This document shows positions 50,669 through 60,105 of a stretch of 64,000 nucleotides of DNA, in pieces. The position numbers were made by a program, and so were the translations under genes. Below the pieces are notes generated by a model. The model ran no database searches, was not told the origin of the DNA, and saw only the letters and a list, made by a program, of their open reading frames with translations. The DNA comes from Methylococcaceae bacterium UBA7658 (lineage in GTDB: Bacteria; Pseudomonadota; Gammaproteobacteria; Methylococcales; Methylomonadaceae). The number at the start of each line of letters is the position of its first letter. Positions within the stretch are counted from its first letter, which is position 1. The DNA lies in the NCBI GenBank assembly GCA_002483425.1, contig DLHW01000034.1, forward strand, positions 1 to 64,000, given 5' to 3'.

Positions 50669-51007
50669 GCCGGTTTTTCTAATTTGTTTTAACCGTAGTT
50701 GTTTTTCGTGGCGCGAATAGAAAGCGCTGTATTATGAAAATCTTAAAATCCTGTATATAAAAGCAGATACAGTGCAAAGCTAAATTTGATTCGTCCGAAT
50801 AAGCTTTATAAACATGTCAATATTTTCAATGTTTTGAATATAACACGGTTTGCAAGCTTTGCTGGTAAGTAATGCGGCGTATTTGGGTGCGCTTGGATGA
50901 CCGGGTGTTTTGAAAAAATCGTAATCAATCAATCAACCTGGGCAGAAGCAATAAAGGTCGATGGACATCATTTAAGGTCATTAAATACAAACTAGCCAGT
51001 AAACGGA
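50669..51007. other. Intergenic region upstream of recC
   Basis: This 339-base stretch lies between the recC start and the response regulator stop, both minus strand. It holds an ATCA-repeat run at 50923-50936 (AATCAATCAATCAA) and no gene or strong hairpin. It should contain the recC promoter. Confidence 0.5.
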
Positions 51008-51628
51008 TTATATGAGACCGCAATGCATGGCCATTACGGTCAGTTCGGCAAGATCTTCGGCGTCCATTTTTTCCATAATCTTGGAGCGGTGCACGTCAAT
51101 CGTGCGATTGCTGATATTTAAATGTTTAGCGACTTCTTTATTGGATAGCCCTTTTACAATCAGTATATAAACCTCCCGTTCCCTAGGCGTTAATTGACTC
51201 AAGCGTTTTTTTAACTTACGCCGTTCCGCATGGTAGACGCGCGTATCCACATCTTTTTTAATCGCTTCTTTCATCCGGGTAAGCAAGAGTTCGCTATCGA
51301 ATGGTTTTTCCATATAATCGACGGCGCCAGCGCGGAAGGCTTTGGATGAATCCGGCACATCGGCGTGTCCGCTGATAAAAATAATAGGGATTGCAAAATC
51401 CCTTCTCGCCAATTCCTCTTGAAGCTCTAAGCCCGTCATGCTCGGCATTCGAACATCGAGAATTAAACAGCCTGCTTGATCGGGATCGAAATTGTTCAAG
51501 AAATCATCGGCGGATTCGAAACATCTGACGGCCTGTCCGGTCGATTCGATCAATAAGCTTAAGGAATCACGAATAGAAAAATCGTCGTCAACCAAATATA
51601 CCAGAGTTTTAGGTAGCGTTCCGGTCAT
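51008..51628 (-). CDS. FixJ-family response regulator
   Basis: This 206-residue regulator has an N-terminal receiver domain (LVYLVDDDFSIRDS, phosphorylated D58 in LILDVRMPSMTG, lysine in YMEKPFDSE) and a C-terminal LuxR-type helix-turn-helix (LTPREREVYILIVKGLSNKE, ISNRTIDVHRSKIMEK). This pattern is that of FixJ, TtrR and similar activators. It overlaps the sensor gene by 20 bases and is translated after it. Target genes are not in this window with certainty. Confidence 0.93.
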   Translation of the reverse strand: MTGTLPKTLVYLVDDDFSIRDSLSLLIESTGQAVRCFESADDFLNNFDPDQAGCLILDVRMPSMTGLELQEELARRDFAIPIIFISGHADVPDSSKAFRAGAVDYMEKPFDSELLLTRMKEAIKKDVDTRVYHAERRKLKKRLSQLTPREREVYILIVKGLSNKEVAKHLNISNRTIDVHRSKIMEKMDAEDLAELTVMAMHCGLI

Positions 51629-53339
51629 GATTGGTTTTCTCCGTTGGTAGCGTAAAGTAAAAAGTAGTGCCTTTGTCTTCTTTGCTGTTGAAATGCAAAG
51701 TGCCTTGATGCGCTTCGACTAATGACCGGCTAATCGATAAGCCCATGCCCATGCCGGAAGCTTTGGTCGTAAAAAAAGGCGTCAGAATTTTTTCGCGTTG
51801 CACAGGCGATAAGCCGGGACCGTTATCTTTTACCCTGACGACAATATAGTTCAAATGATTTAAGCTAGTTTCGATGGATAATTGCCGTTGCGTGAACTGA
51901 GGCAGTTCTTTCAACGCATCGATGCTGTTTCTAATCAAATTGAGGATCACTTGTTCTATTTGAACGCGGTCGATGAAAACGGAAGGCAGGTTTTTTGTCA
52001 GCTCAAAACGCATTACGATCAAATGCTGTTTGAAATCGGGTTCGAAAATACTGATAGCGTCATAAATCAATTCGTTAATGTCCACGGTGGAGCGGTGAAT
52101 TTTTCTCGGTTTAACGAATTCCCGCATACTATGGATGATTTGTCCCGCTTTGAGCGCTTGTTGGTTAGCTTTGTTAAGAGTTTCCGCTATTTTACTGAGA
52201 TCGGGATTTTCGTTTTGAATATAACGCAGACAAACCTGAGTATAGTTGACCACGGCGGATAAAGGCTGATTGACCTCGTGGGCAATACCCGACGCCATTT
52301 CGCCCATGAGTCCTAGTCTTGTGACATGGGCGAGTTTTTCCAAATGATCTTTTTCTTGCAGTTCTTGTTGCTTGCGGGCGCTGACATCGCGGACGATGCC
52401 GCTGTAATAATGCATTCCGTCCAACGGGAATTCGGCGATTGTCATGTCCAGCGGCACCAACGCGCCGTCTTTCCGCAAGCCCTCGACTTCCCGGATTTGA
52501 CCGATTACTTGGGGCACAAATATTCGAAGGTATTTTTTTAGATAATAATCCTGCTTTTTTCTCATGTTAATCGGCATTAGCAGGTTTACGCTGAAACCGA
52601 TAAGTTCTTCGGCGCTGAAACCGAATATTTTTTCTACTGCCGCATTAATCGAGACAATAGTGCCGGACGTATCGATGACGATGATACCTTCAATGGAGGC
52701 GTTGAGAATTGAGTTGAGTTTAGCTTCCCGTTCTAGCAGTTGATGCCTGGAGTGATTGAGTTCTTCAATCGTTTTTATCAAAGTTAGGTTGCTTTCGGTT
52801 AAATGAGCTGTTTTATTACGGATATTTTCTTCGAGTTGTTTGATCGTCTGGGTTTGTTTAAATTGCGCTTCGTTTTGATCCGTAACGTCGTTTAAAACCA
52901 GGCAGAAATGAGCGTGAGTATCCGGGGTAACAATGGCGGAACTACGGCATTCGGCATCGATAAAACGGCCATCGGACCGGCGTAGTTTGCATGTCAAACT
53001 TTGGGGTTTCTGTGAGTTTAAAACGGCGGATAACAGTGTTTCAAACGCAGTTTTATCGTTGCAGTGGATAAAGCCGGCGAAAGAATGATTGACAATCTCG
53101 CTTTTTCTATAACCGAGCAGATTGGCCGCAGAACGATTAGTGTCGTTTACGATGCCGTTCGAATTCAAAGTTAAGCAGGCGACAGGAGAACGTTCGTGGA
53201 TTTGCTCGTAAAAGTCTACCCGGCTTAGAAGCGAGCGATTTTCCGCTTCAAGAGTTAATTGCTTGGTCTGAAGCTCAATGATCCTTTGTTGCAGCAAAGC
53301 CGTAGGTAAAGGCTCGATTTCATCTTGTTGAGTCAACAT
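51609..53339 (-). CDS. PAS-PAS sensor histidine kinase, FixL-like without the haem ligand
   Basis: This 576-residue kinase lacks membrane helices. A short coiled coil is followed by PAS 1 (about residues 50-165), a second coiled coil, and PAS 2 (about 205-325), then HisKA with phospho-accepting H354 (GIAHEVNQPLSAV) and HATPase_c (VILNLIRNSIDAL, VKDNGPGLSP, GMGMGLSISRSL). PAS 2 is close to the haem PAS of FixL, but where FixL has RHEHDGYLQRY this protein has RKKQDYYLKKY, so the haem-binding His is missing. It probably senses a different redox or small-molecule signal. Confidence 0.9.
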   Translation of the reverse strand: MLTQQDEIEPLPTALLQQRIIELQTKQLTLEAENRSLLSRVDFYEQIHERSPVACLTLNSNGIVNDTNRSAANLLGYRKSEIVNHSFAGFIHCNDKTAFETLLSAVLNSQKPQSLTCKLRRSDGRFIDAECRSSAIVTPDTHAHFCLVLNDVTDQNEAQFKQTQTIKQLEENIRNKTAHLTESNLTLIKTIEELNHSRHQLLEREAKLNSILNASIEGIIVIDTSGTIVSINAAVEKIFGFSAEELIGFSVNLLMPINMRKKQDYYLKKYLRIFVPQVIGQIREVEGLRKDGALVPLDMTIAEFPLDGMHYYSGIVRDVSARKQQELQEKDHLEKLAHVTRLGLMGEMASGIAHEVNQPLSAVVNYTQVCLRYIQNENPDLSKIAETLNKANQQALKAGQIIHSMREFVKPRKIHRSTVDINELIYDAISIFEPDFKQHLIVMRFELTKNLPSVFIDRVQIEQVILNLIRNSIDALKELPQFTQRQLSIETSLNHLNYIVVRVKDNGPGLSPVQREKILTPFFTTKASGMGMGLSISRSLVEAHQGTLHFNSKEDKGTTFYFTLPTEKTNHDRNAT

Positions 53340-53572
53340 GTCAGGGCCGGTTTGATGGCGTTTGGGAATGCTTAGTCATTAAACAAACGGGTAGCAATAT
53401 TTTTGCCGGAACGTCACACAAATTTTGAATATCAGCAATTGTAACTTCAATAGTAATCCGTTCTTTTTCAAATACAAGAAAATATTAGTGTAATTTTAGA
53501 TTAAATCGAGGGATGAACGGCGAACTCGCTGTTAAATGGTTATTCGTCCGTGTTAAGTTAAAGTTATCGGTG

Positions 53573-54236
53573 TTATGCGGCAGGCAAGGGTTGATTGAGA
53601 AGTTTGCCGTTTGCCGCTAAGACTTGGCTCGGAAAAACGCTCGGATTACCTTTAAAATCAGTGGTCGCAACACCCGCTTCGGCGGCGATCAATACGCCTG
53701 CGGCGATACCGTAGAGGCTTAAATCTTGTTCCCAAAAAGCACCCACTTGACCGTCCGCGGCTAAATACAGGTCCAGGACGGCGGATCCATGCATCGGCGA
53801 GATTGGCTGCGTTCGATGCATGGATTCGCCGTCCTTTTTTGGAAGCGCTTTGATTGATTGCCGCGCAATAGAAAGCATGAAGTGCAGGCGGGTAAACGGC
53901 TCCCAATAAAATTTTCCGGCCGATTTCGAGAGCAACGCTGACAAAGCAGTAATACCGGCCTTTCGGGCAAGAATGGGAGGCGCCGATGAGATCGACGCTC
54001 CACCGGCGGGTTTGATTTTCGCTTTGACCGCTTTCTTCGCTCCAAAATTCGAACTCGGGATACTGTTTGGTCAACGTGTTTTTTAAATAGATTTCAACGT
54101 CGACATCGGCTGCCGTGACAAAATCGCGCGGGCTTTTTTTGCCGATTTTTAGTTCCGGCAAATTATTCAAATGACCAAGCGCGATAGCGCCTGCTTCGCG
54201 CACGACCGCCTCGAGTTTGTTGAGAGTTACAACCAT
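53573..54236 (-). pseudogene. Decayed inositol-monophosphatase-family gene (SuhB/CysQ-like)
   Basis: Two frames together form a partial IMPase. The 5' part (start 54236) reads IALGHLNN, SPRDFVTAADVDVE and FWSEESGQ, but the metal motif DPxDGT has become VDLIGAS, with one Asp codon lost. It continues in frame to RRIHASNAANLADA; the next piece MHGSAVLDLYLAADGQVGAFW is in another frame, with about 45 codons missing at the junction near 53795. The last motif WD-x-AAG is YGIAAG. A small repeat GCATGGATC/CCATGCATC surrounds the junction. The gene cannot make an active enzyme. Confidence 0.82.
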
Positions 54237-54591
54237 CCGAGAATAGGGTTACGGAAAATTGATTACGGAAAATACGGTCTGACGCTATTGCCGTAAATCA
54301 AGAATAGGTGTTTAAATTCCAATTTTTTAAACCGGCGGAGGTAATTTTAAGGAAGGGCACGGCGCGTGTTTATTAGCTTAATCATCGTTTAATATTAAGC
54401 GGCTATCTTAATGCCGGTTGTACAGTGGTTGCAAATGGGGTGGTTTAGCAAACTGCGGAAACGTATCGATCCCGGTATCCGGTTACCTCAAAGCGGAAAG
54501 ATTTATGCCGATAGGTAAAATCCGGTTTCTATTCAACGATAGGGCTTATAAAATCAATTATTTAAATAAAGTCTTCAAATAAGGGCGACAT
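54237..54591. other. Intergenic region between the decayed phosphatase and rlpA
   Basis: This 355-base stretch has no gene. It contains a 14-base direct repeat (TTACGGAAAAT at 54249 and 54263), and an imperfect inverted repeat TTGATTACGG/CCGTAAATCAA (54259-54268, 54291-54301) between two GAATAGG copies (54241, 54302). The rest is unremarkable and probably holds the rlpA promoter. Confidence 0.5.
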
Positions 54592-55140
54592 TTGCTTATC
54601 TACAGCGCATTAATGCACATGCATTTTTATTTTCGCCTGTCGGCATCCACAACCGGTTTAGCCGGTTTTCTCACCCTTGCACTTTGTTTTTTAAGCGGAT
54701 GCGCATCGGATCCGCTCGCTATCACGGCGCCGCATCCCGATAAAAAATACAGCAGTTCCCGTCATCACGATTACCGCCATAGCCGCGCTTACAATCGCCC
54801 TTACCGGGTCAAAGGCAGAATGTATTATCCGATGACTACGCCCGAAGGGTACAGCGAAATCGGTATGGCGTCCTGGTACGGACATGAATCCGGTTCCAAA
54901 ACGTCGATGGGAACCCGGTTTTGGCCGGAAGGCGTGTCAGCCGCTCATAAAACCTTGCCCTTGCCGAGCAAGGTGCGCGTCACCAATCTACACAACGGAC
55001 GTTCCGTGGTTTTGGTCGTCAACGACCGGGGACCGTTCAAATCGGGCCGTATTATCGATTTATCGCACGGTGCGGCGAAAAAAATAGGTTTAAACGGTTT
55101 GGGTAAAGTAAAAGTTGTTTATCTTGGTAAGGCCGATTAA
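54592..55140 (+). CDS. rlpA: Septal ring lytic transglycosylase RlpA-like lipoprotein
   Basis: This 182-residue lipoprotein has the lipobox LSGC with lipidated C37 and a double-psi beta-barrel domain (ASWYGHESGSKTSMGTRFW, AAHKTLPLPSKVRVTNL, LVVNDRGPFKSGRIIDLS). The last contains the catalytic Asp. It lacks the C-terminal SPOR domain that E. coli RlpA has, so it is a short form. The start is TTG with AAGGG upstream; the ATG codons at 54613 and 54619 are alternatives. It may cleave glycan strands at division sites or only bind them. Confidence 0.88.
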   Translation: MLIYSALMHMHFYFRLSASTTGLAGFLTLALCFLSGCASDPLAITAPHPDKKYSSSRHHDYRHSRAYNRPYRVKGRMYYPMTTPEGYSEIGMASWYGHESGSKTSMGTRFWPEGVSAAHKTLPLPSKVRVTNLHNGRSVVLVVNDRGPFKSGRIIDLSHGAAKKIGLNGLGKVKVVYLGKAD

Positions 55141-55454
55141 ACGCTTTCAGCTTTTCCGGTATTGAAATAAAGAGAATGCCTTGCTAAACAGGGCGGATGA
55201 AATACTTTATTCAAAGAACAGAACTAATCCACACATCTGATGTTATAGTTTTTTTGCGCACGTTTTACTCGCGCAACGATCAGTTTTAAAAATCTCCCAC
55301 CCTAGCAGCTATTTATTACAGTAATGTGAACTTTTTCCCTTTTCTTTGGAATATACCGTAGAAGTCGGCTGAATTAAGATTATTTCTCCGTCGATAAAGC
55401 GACAGCTAAGTCGTTGAGGTCGTTTCTATTTAACCTGTTTGCCAAAGAAAGACT
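55141..55454. other. Intergenic region upstream of the exopolysaccharide operon
   Basis: This 314-base region ends at the first glycosyltransferase and should contain the operon promoter. I see no strong -10/-35 pair, no palindrome with long arms and no reading frame worth noting. Confidence 0.5.
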
Positions 55455-56735
55455 ATGACCATAGAGAATAAGAAAAGAAAAATTGTCGTTTATTCACACG
55501 ATACATTCGGACTCGGCAATATTCGCCGCATGCTGGTTATCGCGAAATCCCTGGTTGAATCCGATCCCAATACGTCTGTGCTCATTTTATCGGGTTCGCC
55601 AATGCTCCATGCCTTCCGGATTCCGCCGCAAATCGACTACATCAAGTTACCATGCCTTACGCGCACCATGCAGGGTAGCTATGAAGCGAAATACCTTGAT
55701 CTTAGTTTCGACAATATCTTGCGGTTACGCAGCAATATTATTCAAAGTTCAATCCTGGATTTTGATCCCGATTTAATTTTAGTCGATAAGAAGCCCTTCG
55801 GTGTGGGCGATGAATTAGCTAACGCGTTAGAAACTCTGCAAAGTCTGAACCATCGAGCCAAACTGGTGCTGTTATTGAGAGATATCCTCGATACTCCGGA
55901 AAGCACGATCCGGGTTTGGCAAAAGAACGGCTATCATCATGCTATTCGAACATTCTACGACCAGGTGCTGGTAGTCGGTTCCCAGGAAATATTCGATTTG
56001 CGCGAGGAATATCAATTCCCCAGTGAAAGCCGTGAAAAAGTGCGTTTTTGCGGGTACATCGCGCGGGAAGAGGGCAGGGTATCAAGGCAACAATTACGCC
56101 AGCAACTCGGTTTCGGCAACGAACGGCTGGTGCTGGTGACGACCGGCGGCGGCGAAGACGGTTATCATCTGCTGAAATGTTACTTGCAAGGGTTAAGTTA
56201 CCAAAAGACTATGGAGGTTACTAAAACCTTGGTGATTTGCGGTCCGGAAATGATCGAAAGCCAGAGAAAACACATTTATGCGTTGATTGAACGCTGCAAT
56301 AATGTGGTGGTGCAAAACTTCACCGACGATATGATGGCTTGCATGGACGCAGCCGATCTCGTGATTTGCATGGGCGGTTATAACACGGTTTGCGAACTGC
56401 TGACTTTACGCAAACGAGCCATTGTGGTGCCTAGGGTCGCTCCTGTTCAGGAGCAATGGATACGGGCCGAAAGAATGTCCAAATTGGGGTTGTTGCGAAC
56501 CATCCATCCCCAAGCTATTACGCCGTCTTTATTGATGGAAACCGTTGAAGAAGAACTTTCTAAAGTTAACGTGCATCGGCGCAATCTTTATCAAATCAAT
56601 CTAAATGGACTGACAGGCGTTTGCGATTCGATTTATCGCTTAATGGACGATGCGCGTAAGCCGGCAAACCCAATGCATACAAAACAACCCAAGGCCGGAG
56701 AGCGGCACAATATAAAAATCGGTACAGGACATTAA
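55455..56735 (+). CDS. GT-B glycosyltransferase, MurG/GT28-like
   Basis: This 426-residue cytoplasmic or peripheral membrane glycosyltransferase has the N-terminal HDTFGLGNIRRMLVIAKSL and the C-terminal nucleotide-sugar site with VLVTTGGGEDGYHL, QNFTDDMMACMDAADLVICM, and GGYNTVCELLTLRKRAIVVP. The pattern is that of GT1/GT28 superfamily enzymes. Donor and acceptor cannot be read from sequence. It is first in the operon with a second glycosyltransferase, two heparinase-fold proteins, a kinase and a phosphatase, so it probably builds a surface polysaccharide. It ends 18 bases before the GT4 start. Confidence 0.85.
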   Translation: MTIENKKRKIVVYSHDTFGLGNIRRMLVIAKSLVESDPNTSVLILSGSPMLHAFRIPPQIDYIKLPCLTRTMQGSYEAKYLDLSFDNILRLRSNIIQSSILDFDPDLILVDKKPFGVGDELANALETLQSLNHRAKLVLLLRDILDTPESTIRVWQKNGYHHAIRTFYDQVLVVGSQEIFDLREEYQFPSESREKVRFCGYIAREEGRVSRQQLRQQLGFGNERLVLVTTGGGEDGYHLLKCYLQGLSYQKTMEVTKTLVICGPEMIESQRKHIYALIERCNNVVVQNFTDDMMACMDAADLVICMGGYNTVCELLTLRKRAIVVPRVAPVQEQWIRAERMSKLGLLRTIHPQAITPSLLMETVEEELSKVNVHRRNLYQINLNGLTGVCDSIYRLMDDARKPANPMHTKQPKAGERHNIKIGTGH

Positions 56736-56753
56736 ATGAGGAAGGCATTTGAA

Positions 56754-58103
56754 ATGACAGGGAACAACCGTCAAATCGGCTACATCTTGAAAGGTTATCC
56801 ACGGACTTCAGAAACCTTCATCACCAACGAGATTCGGCTCTTGGAAAAAATGGGCGTCGGTTTGTCTATTTTTTCCGTGAAGAAATTGGAAGGCCAAAAA
56901 AATCATGCGATGGTGAAGGACATCCAAGCACCGGTTACCTATCTGCCGCAAGCCGACCCTTTGAGCGAAACCCGTTTCAGCCAGTGGATCAAAGATAACT
57001 TGCCGAAATTTTCAGACAGCCATCTACAGTTGTTTAAAAGCAAGCCTTTGCCTTATTTGGCTGCCTTGGGCGAATGTTTGGCGATGACATTCCAGTATCG
57101 CACCGGCTGGTTTGCCCCTCCCAGGGAAGTCTTTATCAAGGAATTTCTACAAGCCGGATATATAGCGAACGCGGTATTGGAAGCGAAAAATATCCGCCAT
57201 ATACATGCCCATTTTTGCCACGGATCGACCACTATTGCCCTCTTTGCCAGCAAAATGAGCGGAATTCCTTTCAGTTTTACGGCGCATGCAAAAGATATTT
57301 ATCTTAAGGAATTGAACCCGGGGAAATTGCTCCAGAAAAAAATGCGCCGGGCGGAGTTTCTAGTGACTTGTACTGGAGCAAACGAAGAGCATCTTCAACG
57401 ATTGGCGCCTAAAGGGACGAAAATCCATCGAATTTATCACGGCCTGGATACCAAGTTGTTCTCCAATAACGAAGTAACAGCACACGTAAAATCTGAAGAA
57501 TTGCCAGTAGTCCTGTCTGTTGGCAGGCTTGTGGAAAAGAAAGGTTTCGATTACCTGATCAGGGCTTGCGCACTTCTCAAGGAAAAAGGCCATCGGTTTC
57601 AATGCCGGATTGTCGGCGGCGGTGACGGCTACACCGACAAGCTTAAAGCGCTTATTAAAGAATTGAATGTTGCCGATACGGTGGATTTGCACGGTGCAGT
57701 CACGCAGGAAGAATTACGCGAGATATACAAACAAGCGACTTTGTTCGCGCTGCCTTGTTTAGTGGTGGATAACGGCGACCGGGACGGAATCCCCAATGTG
57801 TTGGTTGAAGCCATGTCCATGCGTGTGCCGGTTATTTCAACGGATATTTCAGGCATACCCGAACTCATCACGGATGGTGTGAATGGTTTGCTGGTTCCTG
57901 AGAAAAATGCCGAGGCAATGGCTAATGCAATAGAGAAGTTGTTAAATCAGCCAGAACTGCGTCAACAACTCAGTGAAGCGGGTAGAGCACGAGTTTGTAG
58001 CGACTTTGATTCGCAAGTGACGACACTCGATCTTAAGGAACTGTTTATCTCCCGATTAGCGAATGGAAGCGAGGTGTTACATGAGTGCTGTGCCGGTCAT
58101 TGA
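56754..58103 (+). CDS. GT4-family glycosyltransferase
   Basis: This roughly 449-residue GT-B enzyme has YILKGYPRTSETFITNEI near the start, HIHAHFCHGSTTIALF with a typical FTAHAKDIY, and the C-terminal VLSVGRLVEKKGFDYLIRA, PNVLVEAMSMRVPVIST and GIPELITDGVNGLLVP. The E-x7-E motif is inside the last part. The start is set at MTGNNRQIG (56754), with AGGAAGG 9 bases before it; an ATG at 56736 would add six residues. It ends 23 bases inside the following heparinase-type gene. It probably transfers hexose or a derivative to a lipid-linked intermediate. Confidence 0.87.
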   Translation: MTGNNRQIGYILKGYPRTSETFITNEIRLLEKMGVGLSIFSVKKLEGQKNHAMVKDIQAPVTYLPQADPLSETRFSQWIKDNLPKFSDSHLQLFKSKPLPYLAALGECLAMTFQYRTGWFAPPREVFIKEFLQAGYIANAVLEAKNIRHIHAHFCHGSTTIALFASKMSGIPFSFTAHAKDIYLKELNPGKLLQKKMRRAEFLVTCTGANEEHLQRLAPKGTKIHRIYHGLDTKLFSNNEVTAHVKSEELPVVLSVGRLVEKKGFDYLIRACALLKEKGHRFQCRIVGGGDGYTDKLKALIKELNVADTVDLHGAVTQEELREIYKQATLFALPCLVVDNGDRDGIPNVLVEAMSMRVPVISTDISGIPELITDGVNGLLVPEKNAEAMANAIEKLLNQPELRQQLSEAGRARVCSDFDSQVTTLDLKELFISRLANGSEVLHECCAGH

Positions 58104-60105
58104 GAGAACATCGCATTTTGATTTTCTGAAAGCACCCTATAGCACTTGGTCTGCAGAGGAGTTGCTTTCCTATTTTCAAGCACGGGAAGGCATCTCCTAT
58201 TTTACGGTTGTTAATGAAGCAGAAGTTGCCCGAGAAAAAATCGACAATATTCTAAGTAATTCGTTTACTTTGAATGAAGAGACTTACTGGTTTGCCGATC
58301 ATGTGGATTGGCTTAACAACCCCAGTACCGATATCGAATGGTCGATTATGTTGCATAAATTCTATTATGCAGTGGGATTGGGAGCCGCATTTCAGGAAAC
58401 AAGAGATGAGCGCTACGCCGAAAAATGGATTGAACTAACATCAAGCTGGATTGACTCCGTACCTGTCGGTTTTTTGTCCAGCGATGTCACCGGACGCCGT
58501 ATCCAAAATTGGGTTTTCGCTCATTATTATTTCGTTAGCGAATGTCAGGCGAGTTCGGTCACGCCGGAATTTTATCTGGTGTTTTTAAAGTCGCTCCATC
58601 AGCAAGTCAGCTATCTTTGCCAACATTTAACGCCTGCCAGAAATCACCGTACGCTTGAGTTATATACGATATTTCTTGTGGCTGTCGTATTTCCGGAACT
58701 TAAAGATGCCGATTATTGGCTACGATTTTCAATGGAAGAATTGGTCAAGAATATCCAATCGGACATTCTCGACGACGGTGTGCATTGCGAGCTTTCTACC
58801 GACTACCACCATATCGTACTGCGTAATTTTCTTGCCGTAAGACGGCTTGCGGCGATGAATAATATCGTCTTTCCCCAGGAATTTGACGAGCGCATTAAAA
58901 AGGCATTGGTGTTTTCGGTTTATGTGCATAAGCCGGACGGAACGATTCCCTCATTGAGTGATGGCGACACCGGTTGCTTCTTATCCTTGTTGGAGCAGGG
59001 ATACGATTTATACGGTAGCGAAGAAATGCGCTACGTTGCTACACAAGGAAAATTCGGTATTCCGCCTCGTTCACGATCCAAGGCGTTTCCATCGGGCGGT
59101 TATTACATCATGCGCAGCGGTTGGGGCGAAACTTCGGAAGATTACCGGGATGAGCGTTACCTTGTATTCGATTGCGGCGATCTTGGTGCGGGCAATCATG
59201 GCCATCTCGACCTTTTAAGCTTTGAAATGGCGGCTTATGGGCAATCCTTGATTGTCGATCCGGGTCGATATACCTACGACGAGTCGGGCGAAATCAATTG
59301 GCGGGTCTTGTTTCGCGGCACAAGCTATCACAATACGGTACTGGTAGACGGTAAAAATCAGACACTCTACGAATTTCATAAGGAAAAGTTCAAGATTAAA
59401 GGGCCGCAGCCCGGCTACGAGTTGAAAGCCTTTATCAGCCGCCCCGGTTTCGAGTATCTGCACGGGATAGCAAAAAGTCATGAATATCCGATCACTCATG
59501 AGCGTAAGATTTTGTTTCTAAACGGCGACTATTGGATCGTTTGCGATATTTTAAAAGCCCGTGAATTGCACACTTACGACCAGCTATTCCATTTGACGGC
59601 AGGGGCTGAGAATAAAGTATCGCTCTCTTCCGATTTGGGTTCCTTAAAGGTAGACGCGCCTAATCTGGTAATAATTCAGCCGGTGCAAAGGTCCGCAACT
59701 GTAGCGCTGGAAGGGGGGTATATATCGCCTGCTTACGGTATTAAACAGGCGGCCCCTATCGTTAAATTCACTCAGAAAGCTGCCGAATGCTGCTTTTACA
59801 CAGTATTGTACCCTTACAAGAAAGAACGCCCGTCCTTGTCGGTGTCTTCGCTGTCTGTTTTGAAGAATGATGAAACATGTACGCCTTTCATAGGCCAACA
59901 TATGGAAATTGCCATAGAAACGGCAGGACGGATTTACCGGGATACTATTTTTATCGCGAATGAGCCGGGGAATTATAGAACGGATAATACCGAAATTAAC
60001 GGTCCCGTTTATTACCATAGGCGGTCAGCGGAAGGTCACATGTTAAGCAGATTCGATTACAGCGAATTGGAAACAAAGGATTGGCTGCAAGGAAACCGGA
60101 CATGA
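58081..60105 (+). CDS. Heparinase II/III-family protein, first of a tandem pair
   Basis: This roughly 674-residue protein has an N-terminal alpha/alpha toroid (NNPSTDIEWSIMLHKFYYAVG, WIELTSSWIDSVPVGF, HLTPARNHRTLELYTIFLVA, ELSTDYHHIVLRNFLAVRR) and a C-terminal beta-sandwich (DLGAGNHGHLDLLSFEMAAYG, SLIVDPGRYTY). YHH and GHLDLL supply the expected catalytic His and Tyr. No signal peptide is seen, so it may act in the cytoplasm or be exported otherwise. The start is at MSAVPVIE with GAGGT before it; an ATG at 58063 would add six residues. It overlaps the GT4 gene by 23 bases. Confidence 0.82.
   Translation: MSAVPVIERTSHFDFLKAPYSTWSAEELLSYFQAREGISYFTVVNEAEVAREKIDNILSNSFTLNEETYWFADHVDWLNNPSTDIEWSIMLHKFYYAVGLGAAFQETRDERYAEKWIELTSSWIDSVPVGFLSSDVTGRRIQNWVFAHYYFVSECQASSVTPEFYLVFLKSLHQQVSYLCQHLTPARNHRTLELYTIFLVAVVFPELKDADYWLRFSMEELVKNIQSDILDDGVHCELSTDYHHIVLRNFLAVRRLAAMNNIVFPQEFDERIKKALVFSVYVHKPDGTIPSLSDGDTGCFLSLLEQGYDLYGSEEMRYVATQGKFGIPPRSRSKAFPSGGYYIMRSGWGETSEDYRDERYLVFDCGDLGAGNHGHLDLLSFEMAAYGQSLIVDPGRYTYDESGEINWRVLFRGTSYHNTVLVDGKNQTLYEFHKEKFKIKGPQPGYELKAFISRPGFEYLHGIAKSHEYPITHERKILFLNGDYWIVCDILKARELHTYDQLFHLTAGAENKVSLSSDLGSLKVDAPNLVIIQPVQRSATVALEGGYISPAYGIKQAAPIVKFTQKAAECCFYTVLYPYKKERPSLSVSSLSVLKNDETCTPFIGQHMEIAIETAGRIYRDTIFIANEPGNYRTDNTEINGPVYYHRRSAEGHMLSRFDYSELETKDWLQGNRT

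Noticed and set aside
50923..50936. AATC/ATCA tandem run
   Set aside because: Only three short repeats, not a microsatellite or iteron array of significance.
54241..54308. Possible small mobile element with GAATAGG flanks and TTGATTACGG inverted repeat
   Set aside because: Arms are short and bulged, and the flanking repeats are only 7 bases; chance is sufficient explanation.
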